DNA from: Jatrophihabitans sp.
GTDB lineage: Bacteria > Actinomycetota > Actinomycetes > Mycobacteriales > Jatrophihabitantaceae
DNA length: 5,302 bases
NCBI GenBank assembly: GCA_004299665.1
Contig: SCQZ01000289.1
Span: forward strand, 1-5,302
Direction: 5' to 3'
This document shows positions 1 to 5,302 of the stretch, piece after piece (position 1 is the stretch's first letter; the number at the start of each line of letters is the position of its first letter). A program made the translations under genes and the position numbers. Below the pieces are notes generated by a model. That model did not search any database. It was not told where the DNA came from and worked only from the letters and a program-made list of their open reading frames with translations.

Positions 1-1
1 G

Positions 2-1099
2 GACGGCGCGGCGGCCCTGGCCAACTCGGCGGCGACGGCGGCGGTCGCGTTCATCCAGCAGAACACCACACCGGCCGGGTCCGGACAGTCGACGGTGCAG
101 TTGAAGGTCACCGGCCCGGCAACGGCGCCGGCCGCGCCGACCAGCCCCCGGCCGGCACTGAACGTCGGCATCGCGATCCTGCTGGGACTGCTCGCCGGCA
201 TCGCGCTCGCGGTGGCCAGGGACGTGCTGGACAACCGCGTGAAGGACCCCGCCCAGCTCGGCAAGCTGGCGGAGGCGCCGCTGATGGGCGCGGTCGTCGA
301 GGACCCCAAGACCGAGCGGCACCCGATCGCGGCCCGCGCCGGCGGGCGCAGCATGCGGGCGGAGAACTACCGGCAACTGCGGGCGAACCTGCAGTTCGCG
401 AACGTGGACGAGCACCCGCGGGTGATCGCCGTCACCAGTTCGATCCCCGGCGAGGGCAAGACGACCGTCGCGATCAACCTGGCCACGACGCTCGCGGAGG
501 CGGGCTTCACCGTCTGCCTGGTGGACGCCGACCTGCGGCGCCCGAACATCGCCAGGACCCTCGGCCTGATCAGCCCCGTCGGCCTGACGAGCGTGCTGAT
601 CCACGAACTGGAACTGGCCGACGCGATCCAGCACGCCGGCTCGGGGCTGTACGTCCTCGCATCCGGCCCGACACCGCCGAACCCGAGCGAGGTGCTCGCG
701 TCGTCCTACGTGCGCGGCGTGATCCGCTCGCTGCTGGACCGCGTCGACTACGTGGTGCTGGACACCGCGCCGCTGCTGCCGGTGTCCGACGGCGCGGAGG
801 TCGCCGCCCTCGCCGACGGCACGCTGCTGGTGGGCAGGTACGGAGAGACCACCGAGCCGCAGGTCAGGCGCGCGGTGCAGACGATGCGCAGCGTCGGCGG
901 GCGACTGGTCGGCGTGATCCTCAACCGGGTCCCGGTGCGCCGCGGCCGCGGGGAATACTCCTACGGCTACGACGGACCCGACGCCGCCGGCCCGGGGCAT
1001 GCCGACGCCGTGCCGCGCCGGCGCCGGGGCGGCGCGGTAACGGTCGGGCCGGAGGCGGTCGACCCCGCCTCGGTGACGGGGGCGATCGTCGGGAAGTAA
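2..1099 (+). CDS. Wzz-type chain-length determinant / BY-kinase fusion (polysaccharide tyrosine autokinase), 5' end outside window
   Basis: This membrane kinase governs polymerisation and export of surface polysaccharide. The reading frame is open from the left edge, so the GTG at 95 is internal and the true start lies upstream. 365 residues are visible. Residues 1-20 (DGAAALANSAATAAVAFIQQ) resemble the end of a Wzz periplasmic domain. A proline/alanine linker leads to a membrane helix at about 52-73. The kinase domain follows: an E-x2-R-x2-R oligomerisation motif (E121, R124, R127), Walker A GEGKTT (bases 449-466, Lys153), Walker A' CLVDADLRRP (172-181), ASGPTPPNPSEVL (about 220-232) and Walker B VVLDTAP (Asp254). 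Together these define a CpsD/CapB/Wzc-like kinase rather than a ParA or Mrp ATPase. The C-terminal tyrosine cluster is short, YSYGY (Tyr319, 321, 323). About 40 more residues follow it, first Arg-rich, with no tyrosine. The gene is followed after 41 bases by the epimerase gene, probably in one operon. Family assignment is firm; autophosphorylation sites are inferred. Confidence 0.93.
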   Translation, partial: DGAAALANSAATAAVAFIQQNTTPAGSGQSTVQLKVTGPATAPAAPTSPRPALNVGIAILLGLLAGIALAVARDVLDNRVKDPAQLGKLAEAPLMGAVVEDPKTERHPIAARAGGRSMRAENYRQLRANLQFANVDEHPRVIAVTSSIPGEGKTTVAINLATTLAEAGFTVCLVDADLRRPNIARTLGLISPVGLTSVLIHELELADAIQHAGSGLYVLASGPTPPNPSEVLASSYVRGVIRSLLDRVDYVVLDTAPLLPVSDGAEVAALADGTLLVGRYGETTEPQVRRAVQTMRSVGGRLVGVILNRVPVRRGRGEYSYGYDGPDAAGPGHADAVPRRRRGGAVTVGPEAVDPASVTGAIVGK

Positions 1100-1129
1100 C
1101 GCGAGCGGCGCCGCCTCGTTGACCTGCTC

Positions 1130-1135
1130 GGAGGT
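1130..1135 (+). promoter_or_regulatory. Shine-Dalgarno site of the epimerase gene
   Basis: GGAGGT lies five bases before the ATG at 1141. It is a near-perfect match to the anti-Shine-Dalgarno sequence and fixes that start over the nearby internal GTG codons. The rest of the 41-base gap holds a 10-base palindrome (GCGGCGCCGC, 1105-1114) and no convincing promoter. Confidence 0.8.
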
Positions 1136-1140
1136 AGGTC

Positions 1141-2121
1141 ATGCCAAGTGGGGTCGACGCCGTCGTCACCGGCGCGGGCGGATTCATCGGGGGACACCTC
1201 GTCGCCGCGCTGCTGGGGCAGGGCAGGAGCGTGCGGGCGGTGGACGTCAAGCCGCTCCGCGAATGGCACCAGGTGCACGGGGACGCGCAGAACACCCGGG
1301 CCGACGTGTCGCTGCTCGAGCCGGCGCGGACGGCGGCCGCCGGTGCCGGCGCGGTCTACAACCTGGCCGCGGACATGGGCGGCATGGGCTTCATCGAGAA
1401 CAACAAGGCCGCCTGCATGATGTCGGTGCTCACCAGCACCCACGTCCTGCAGGCAGCGCACGAGGCCGGCGCCGAGCGCTACTTCTACTCGTCGTCGGCG
1501 TGCGTGTACGCCGCCGGCAAGCAGACCAGCCCGGACGTCGTCCCGCTGCGCGAACAGGACGCCTACCCCGCGATGCCCGAGGACGGCTACGGCTGGGAGA
1601 AGCTGTTCAGCGAGCGGATGGCGCGGCACTACCACGAGGACTACGGCGTGCAGACCCGCGTCGCGCGCTTCCACAACGTCTACGGCGAGCACGGCACCTG
1701 GGACGGTGGTCGCGAGAAGGCGCCGGCGGCGATCTGCCGCAAGGTCGCGGTTGCGGCGATCACCGGCACCGACGTGATCGAGATCTGGGGCGACGGGGAG
1801 CAGACCCGCAGCTTCATGTACGTCGACGACTGCGTGTACGGCATCGGGCTCGTCACCGATGCCGACGACCCGGAGCCGGTCAACCTCGGCAGCAGCGAAC
1901 TGGTCACCATCAACCGGATGGTCGATCTCGTCGAGCAGATCGCGGGCGTCGCGCTGCGGCGCGAGCACGACCTCACCGCGCCGCAGGGGGTGCGGGGCCG
2001 TAGCAGCGACAACGCCGAGATCGTGCGCCGCTACGGGTGGGAGCCCGCGACCTCGCTCGCCGACGGCCTCGAGCGCACCTACGGCTGGATCTACGACCAG
2101 GTCAAGCGCAGCCTGACGTGA
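1141..2121 (+). CDS. GDP-mannose 3,5-epimerase-like NAD-dependent SDR epimerase
   Basis: This is a 326-residue extended short-chain dehydrogenase/reductase. The best family match from memory is GDP-mannose 3,5-epimerase (plant GME, bacterial BlmG-type), which uses bound NAD to convert GDP-D-mannose to GDP-L-galactose and GDP-L-gulose in the cytoplasm. The Rossmann motif GAGGFIG is at 11-17. NLAADMGGMGFIENN (74-88) is a GME hallmark. SSACVY holds the presumed catalytic Cys121, and Y150-GWE-K154 is the SDR Tyr/Lys pair. RFHNVYGEHGTW (176-187) precedes GGREKAPAAICRK, where Lys193 corresponds to the second GME acid/base. WGDGEQTRSFMYVDD (216-230) and GVRGRSSDN (283-291) match the substrate-binding segments. 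Length is slightly below the plant enzyme, as expected without its N-terminal extension. A strong ribosome binding site supports the ATG. It lies between a polysaccharide kinase and a DUF4012 gene, so its product is probably a sugar donor for a surface glycan. A related GDP- or UDP-sugar epimerase is the main alternative; the exact substrate is inferred. Confidence 0.9.
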   Translation: MPSGVDAVVTGAGGFIGGHLVAALLGQGRSVRAVDVKPLREWHQVHGDAQNTRADVSLLEPARTAAAGAGAVYNLAADMGGMGFIENNKAACMMSVLTSTHVLQAAHEAGAERYFYSSSACVYAAGKQTSPDVVPLREQDAYPAMPEDGYGWEKLFSERMARHYHEDYGVQTRVARFHNVYGEHGTWDGGREKAPAAICRKVAVAAITGTDVIEIWGDGEQTRSFMYVDDCVYGIGLVTDADDPEPVNLGSSELVTINRMVDLVEQIAGVALRREHDLTAPQGVRGRSSDNAEIVRRYGWEPATSLADGLERTYGWIYDQVKRSLT

Positions 2122-2245
2122 GCGGCGCGCCGCCGACCGCGCTGCCGGCGAGATCGCGAGCGCCGCGCTGAACCGGCCCCGCTCCGGTTCGTTCCCCGCC
2201 CGTGCCGGTGGCGGGTACCGGCACTGGTACCGGCGCTGGCGCCGG
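2118..2245 (+). other. Gap with coding-like sequence: possible missed N-terminus of the DUF4012 gene
   Basis: These 128 bases lie between the epimerase stop and the first usable start of the DUF4012 frame. In that frame the sequence is open back to a TGA at 2114-2116. It has G/C-ending codons throughout most of its length and encodes an Arg/Trp/Tyr-rich stretch (YRHWYRRWRRV) that continues smoothly into the annotated protein. It contains no ATG, GTG or TTG; CTG at 2168 is the only near-start. In another frame, GTG at 2118 overlaps the epimerase TGA (GTGA), the usual layout for a coupled gene. It encodes MSGAPPTALPARSRAPR before a TGA at 2169. One lost base, or a frameshift, would join the two. 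The codons AGA (2151) and CGA (2157) are rare in such genomes, which suggests that any join lies before 2151. Confidence 0.45.
2170..2190 (+). other. GC-rich stem-loop between epimerase and DUF4012 genes
   Basis: GAACCGG (2170-2176) and CCGGTTC (2184-2190) are a perfect 7-base inverted repeat around a 7-base loop. A U-G pair could add one more step. No T-run follows, so it is not a classical intrinsic terminator. It could weaken readthrough, fold in the mRNA ahead of the DUF4012 start, or be chance in such GC-rich DNA. Confidence 0.4.
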
Positions 2246-2249
2246 GTGC
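2214..2249 (+). repeat. Three degenerate 12-base tandem units
   Basis: The units are GGTACCGGCACT, GGTACCGGCGCT and GGCGCCGGGTGC. The first two differ at one base and the third is more diverged. Each opens with a six-base palindrome. In the DUF4012 frame they encode the periodic pattern Tyr-Arg-His-Trp, Tyr-Arg-Arg-Trp, Arg-Arg-Val. The annotated GTG start (2246) falls inside the third unit. Confidence 0.6.
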
Positions 2250-4039
2250 GCGCGCGGTGGCGCTACTTCTCCGCCCGCCACCGGGTACGGCGCAGGGCGC
2301 TGCTCACCGGGTCGCTGCTGGTCGCGGCGGCGGGGGTCTGGATCGTCGTCACGGCACTGGCGGCGCGCGGCGAGGCCACGCAGGTGCGCGACGCACTCGA
2401 CCGGGTCCGCGTCCTGGTGGCGCAGGGGGACCTGCCCGCCGCCCGCCGGGTCGCCGCCGACATCCCGGCGTCGGCCGAGCGGCTGCACCGGCTCACGACC
2501 GGGCCGGCCTGGTGGGCCGCCGCGCAGATCCCGTACCTGGGCGAGCCGGTCGCCGAGTTGCGCGACGCCACCGCCGCGATGGCGCAGGTCGGCTCCGAGG
2601 CGGTGCCCGCGCTCGTCGACGTCTCGCGCTCGCTCGATCCGGCGCGACTGCGGGTGAGCGGTGACACCGTCGATCTCGCCGCGCTGGTGTCCGTGCGCCC
2701 CCGGCTGTCGACGGCGGCGCGCGTGCTGGCGGGCGCGGTGCACCGCATGGACGCGACGCCGTCAGCGACCTGGATCCCCGCGATCGACGAGCGGGTCTCG
2801 CAGCTGGCGAGCGTTCTGCACCAGGTGAACGGCTACGTGTCGGCGGCGTCGCGGGCGGCGGACGTGCTGCCGCAGATGCTCGGCGCGGACGGCCCGAAGC
2901 GGTTCTTCGTCGGGCTCCAGAACGAGGCCGAGATGCGCGGCACCGGTGGCCTCCCCGGGGCGTTCGCGATCGCCGTGGCCGACCACGGCCGCGTCCGGTT
3001 CACCGAGTACGCCAGTGACCAGGCGATCATCGGGCCGCCGCGCGGCAGCGACCACATCGCGACCGGGCTGGACTTCGGCGCCGGCTACGCCCGGGCGTAC
3101 GGGAACTCGGACCCGACCACGTCGTTCCAGAACTCCAACGTCAGCCCGCAGTTCCCCTACGCCGCACGGATCTGGGCGGCCATGTGGCAGAAGATCAGCG
3201 GCGAGCACGTCGACGGGGTGATCGCCCTAGACCCGTCCGTGCTGGCAGACCTGCTGGCAGTGACCGGCCCGGTGCCCGTCCCGCAGGGCCTGACCGTCAC
3301 CGCCGGCGACGTCGTCAGCCTCACGCAACGCGACCAGTACACGCTGTTCCCCGACAACGACACCCGCAAGCAGTTCCTGGTCGACGTCCTGAAGGCGACA
3401 GCGGAACGGGTGACGGCGGGTGCGGGCAGCGCGCTGGGGCTGGCGCGGGCCGTCACCGCGTCGGCGGCGCAGCAGCGCTTCCAGGTCTGGTTCGCGGACC
3501 CGGCGGTCGAGGCGGTGCTGGCGCAGACCTCCTACGCGGGCGCGCTGCCCACCGGCAACCGGCCGCTCGCGGCGCCGGTGCTGAACAACGAGGCGGCGGG
3601 CAAGCTCGACTACTACCTGCAGCGCACGCTGGACTACAACCGCAGCGGATGCGGCGCCACCCGTGACGTGCGCGTGACGATCACGCTGACCAACACCGCG
3701 CCGGCGTCCGGCCTGCCGGCCTACGTGACGACCCGCCTGGACTCGCATCCGGGGGTGACGGTGCACCCCGGCGACACGCGCAGCCTGCTCGACTACTACG
3801 CCACCGCGGGCGCGAGGCTGCAGAGCATCACGATCGACGGCAGGGCGGCGACGGCCTCGGTCCTGTCCGACCTCGGGCACCCGATCTTCCGGCTCGACCT
3901 CGAACTGCCGCGCGGGTCGACCACGACGATCGTGCTGCACCTGTCAGAACCGGGCGGCACCGGCGACCCGGTGATCTGGCGACAGCCGGGCGTCACACCG
4001 CTGGCGGTCAGCGCCTACAGCCAGCCGTGCGGGTCATGA
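2246..4039 (+). CDS. DUF4012-family membrane-anchored extracellular protein
   Basis: This is a 597-residue protein of the DUF4012 family, often found in actinobacterial polysaccharide loci; its biochemical role is unproven. An Arg-rich N-terminus (1-17) and one membrane helix (about 18-40) fit a signal anchor, with the rest outside. An alpha-helical region (about 42-215) leads to the DUF4012 core: FVGLQNEAEMRGTGGLPGAF (221-240), NSNVSPQFPYAARIW (296-310), VDGVIALDPSVLADLL (322-337) with TGPVPVP after it, and FPDNDTRKQFLVDVLKA (368-384). A beta-rich C-terminal domain (about 470-595) follows, with LPAYVTTRLDSHPGV and a final WRQPGVTPL segment. The only two cysteines, Cys469 and Cys595, bracket that domain and could form a disulfide. 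The motif order resembles LytR-CpsA-Psr ligases, which suggests glycan transfer or binding; this is inference. The GTG at 2246 has no visible ribosome binding site, so the true start may be upstream, as described for the 2118-2245 region. Confidence 0.9.
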   Translation: MRARWRYFSARHRVRRRALLTGSLLVAAAGVWIVVTALAARGEATQVRDALDRVRVLVAQGDLPAARRVAADIPASAERLHRLTTGPAWWAAAQIPYLGEPVAELRDATAAMAQVGSEAVPALVDVSRSLDPARLRVSGDTVDLAALVSVRPRLSTAARVLAGAVHRMDATPSATWIPAIDERVSQLASVLHQVNGYVSAASRAADVLPQMLGADGPKRFFVGLQNEAEMRGTGGLPGAFAIAVADHGRVRFTEYASDQAIIGPPRGSDHIATGLDFGAGYARAYGNSDPTTSFQNSNVSPQFPYAARIWAAMWQKISGEHVDGVIALDPSVLADLLAVTGPVPVPQGLTVTAGDVVSLTQRDQYTLFPDNDTRKQFLVDVLKATAERVTAGAGSALGLARAVTASAAQQRFQVWFADPAVEAVLAQTSYAGALPTGNRPLAAPVLNNEAAGKLDYYLQRTLDYNRSGCGATRDVRVTITLTNTAPASGLPAYVTTRLDSHPGVTVHPGDTRSLLDYYATAGARLQSITIDGRAATASVLSDLGHPIFRLDLELPRGSTTTIVLHLSEPGGTGDPVIWRQPGVTPLAVSAYSQPCGS

Positions 4040-4046
4040 CCGGGAG

Positions 4047-4090
4047 CGGCACGCCGTCCGGCACGGGCCGGGCCGGCGTCGCGTGCCGGA
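4047..4090. terminator. Inverted-repeat cluster between convergent genes, probable two-way terminator
   Basis: The 64 bases between the DUF4012 stop and the permease stop hold overlapping inverted repeats. TCCGGCACG (4057-4065) pairs perfectly with CGTGCCGGA (4082-4090). CGGCACGC (4047-4054) can instead pair with GCGTGCCG (4081-4088), and ACGCCG (4051-4056) with CGGCGT (4074-4079). There is no T-run on either strand, as is common for actinobacterial terminator-like hairpins. The position between two converging genes supports termination or blocking of antisense readthrough. Confidence 0.5.
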
Positions 4091-4103
4091 GGCGCACCGC
4101 CGG

Positions 4104-5302
4104 TCAGTAGCCGGTGCGGATGGCCTGCCACAGGCCGTACCCGGCCAGCGCGGTGCAGACCGTCGCGAGGATCCATGCGGGCAGCGCGCGGTGACCGTGC
4201 CGGCGCGCGAAGCGCGGGTACACCGCGAAGACGACGGCCTGGCTGAGCCACAGCATGATCAGCGAAGGTCGGAGCAGGTCCGCGTAGAAACGGTCCGGGT
4301 CGATCAGGCTCAGCGCCCCGCTGACCACCATGGCGGCGCCGAGTGCCAGCGTCACGGCGCGCCGGGAGCCGAACGCGCGGATGCGCACCGCACCCGCCAG
4401 CCGGGTCAGGGCGAGGAACTCGGCGAGGATGACCCCTGCGGTGCTGGCGGCGATGCCGATCCCGACCGCGACCGCGAACCCGTGACCGCCGTGACGCTGC
4501 GCCAGCGTGAAGCCCGGCAGCGCGCCGCCGGCCGCGTCCGGGGCCGCTACGTACGGCAGGACCGCGGCCACCACCAGCGCCGCGGTGACGGCATACGCCG
4601 CCCACAACCCGCGGCGCATGGTGCGTACCGGGCGGGCGATCTCGGCGCCGAGGAACAGCGGCAGGCTCGCGCAGACGTACAGCAGCGACGACTGCGCGCC
4701 CGCGCTCGCCAGCACACCGGCCGGGGCTGACGTCCCGAAGCCGGACAGCGGTGCCCCCAGCGCGCCGATCGTCACCGCGTCCAGCGCGCCGGCCAGCGCA
4801 AGCTGCCCGGCCGCGAGCACCGCGATCACCGCGATCGTCACGCGCCTGCCGCCGAGCATCACCGCCGCGATCGCGAGCGGGACGAGCACCTCGAGCAGCG
4901 GGCGGTAGGCACGCACCCGGGGAAGCACCACCGGCAGCACGTCGTAGACGATCGACTCGGTCGTGTAGAGCAGGTACAGCACGTACGCGCCCGCCCACAC
5001 CGCGGCCTGCGCCAGCGCGACCCGCCTGCCGGTTGCCGCGAGCACGAAGCCGTACAGCCCGCCGGCGTCGTGGACGTGGCGGGCGTACCGCAGCCAGACG
5101 ATCATCGGCAGCGCGAACAGCGCCGCCCCGATCAGCTGGGTCAGCCCGGCCGACCCGATCGCGCCGGAGGCGAGGTTCGGCGCGAGCTGGCCGGTCAGCG
5201 CGAGCGGCCCGCCCAGCGAGGTGACAGCGACGGCGAACAGCGCCCAGGTGCCCAGCGGCCGGTGCCGCCGGGCGCCGGAGGCACCGGACGGCTCCGGTGC
5301 CT
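4104..5302 (-). CDS. APC-superfamily permease (amino acid transporter-like), N-terminal codons outside window
   Basis: This is a multi-pass inner-membrane transporter of the amino acid-polyamine-organocation type. 398 residues are visible. The frame stays open past the ATG at 5105 to the window edge, and that upstream part encodes the first two membrane segments, so the ATG is internal. The visible protein opens with a short Arg-containing stretch (ASGARRHRPLG), so the start is probably only a few codons beyond the edge. About 11 hydrophobic helices can be drawn. TM1 carries a glycine-rich break (TSLGGPLALTG, 27-37), as in LeuT-fold carriers. DAGGLYGFV (78-86) follows TM2, matching the usual APC pattern. 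GAEIARPVRTMRRG (218-231) after TM6 parallels the family's glutamate/proline segment. The C-terminus is short and ends in Arg-Thr-Gly-Tyr. The length seen is close to that of ordinary APC permeases. It converges with the polysaccharide genes and nothing links it to them. The substrate cannot be read from the sequence. Confidence 0.85.
   Translation of the reverse strand, partial: APEPSGASGARRHRPLGTWALFAVAVTSLGGPLALTGQLAPNLASGAIGSAGLTQLIGAALFALPMIVWLRYARHVHDAGGLYGFVLAATGRRVALAQAAVWAGAYVLYLLYTTESIVYDVLPVVLPRVRAYRPLLEVLVPLAIAAVMLGGRRVTIAVIAVLAAGQLALAGALDAVTIGALGAPLSGFGTSAPAGVLASAGAQSSLLYVCASLPLFLGAEIARPVRTMRRGLWAAYAVTAALVVAAVLPYVAAPDAAGGALPGFTLAQRHGGHGFAVAVGIGIAASTAGVILAEFLALTRLAGAVRIRAFGSRRAVTLALGAAMVVSGALSLIDPDRFYADLLRPSLIMLWLSQAVVFAVYPRFARRHGHRALPAWILATVCTALAGYGLWQAIRTGY

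Noticed and set aside
95..97. GTG as the start of the kinase gene
   Set aside because: The frame is open upstream to the left edge and encodes typical Wzz-domain sequence, so this GTG is an internal valine codon.
1119..1124. TTGACC as a -35 promoter element before the epimerase gene
   Set aside because: A matching -10 element would fall inside the coding sequence and none is seen there. The gene is 41 bases downstream of the kinase gene and is more simply read as part of the same operon.
967..1968. Long minus-strand open frame (333 codons) opposite the epimerase gene
   Set aside because: The translation is a low-complexity Arg/Val/Asp-rich string with no family motif, lying antisense to a well-supported gene. 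Long antisense frames are normal in DNA this GC-rich.
3227..3940. Minus-strand 237-codon frame inside the DUF4012 gene
   Set aside because: It is a shadow of the DUF4012 coding frame with low-complexity composition and no ribosome binding site or recognisable domain.
4015..4998. Minus-strand 327-codon frame overlapping the permease in another frame
   Set aside because: It is Arg/Gly/Ala-rich and has no membrane segments or motifs. The overlapping frame encodes a clear APC permease that extends to the window edge.
5103..5105. ATG as the start of the permease gene
   Set aside because: Upstream codons in the same frame encode the first two membrane segments and the family's TM1 glycine-rich break, so this ATG is an internal methionine.

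Overview
The window is very GC-rich on both strands, its codons almost always end in G or C, and it has GTG starts and GGAGG-type ribosome binding sites. This points to a high-GC actinobacterium (Actinomycetota). The protein families present suit a soil-type or Pseudonocardia-like genome, but I cannot place it to genus. Nothing looks mobile: there are no insertion sequences, tRNA genes, integrases or CRISPR arrays.

Layout. Three genes run left to right in positions 1-4039 and look like a stretch of a surface-polysaccharide (EPS/capsule/wall glycan) locus. (1) The 3' part of a Wzz-BY-kinase fusion (polysaccharide co-polymerase plus bacterial tyrosine autokinase) enters from the left edge. (2) After 41 bases and a good ribosome binding site comes a GDP-mannose 3,5-epimerase-like SDR enzyme, with the family's signature motifs almost intact. 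It predicts an L-galactose or L-gulose type sugar nucleotide. (3) Next is a membrane-anchored, extracellular DUF4012 protein whose core motifs can be matched to those of LytR-CpsA-Psr (LCP) glycan ligases. A fourth gene runs the other way (5302 down to 4104). It is an APC-superfamily amino-acid-type permease whose first few codons lie beyond the right edge. The two transcription units converge on a 64-base gap rich in inverted repeats, a likely two-way termination region.

How the genes may work together (inference): the epimerase supplies an unusual L-hexose nucleotide, the Wzz-kinase controls polymer length and export, and the DUF4012 protein acts outside the membrane on the finished or lipid-linked glycan. 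The permease is probably an unrelated neighbour.

The points most worth a second look are: the LCP-like motif order in the DUF4012 protein; the unresolved start of that gene, where coding-like sequence continues upstream of the first usable start and a GTGA-coupled start lies in another frame; and the plant-type GME catalytic set in a bacterial polysaccharide locus. I see no clearly new defence or mobile system here.
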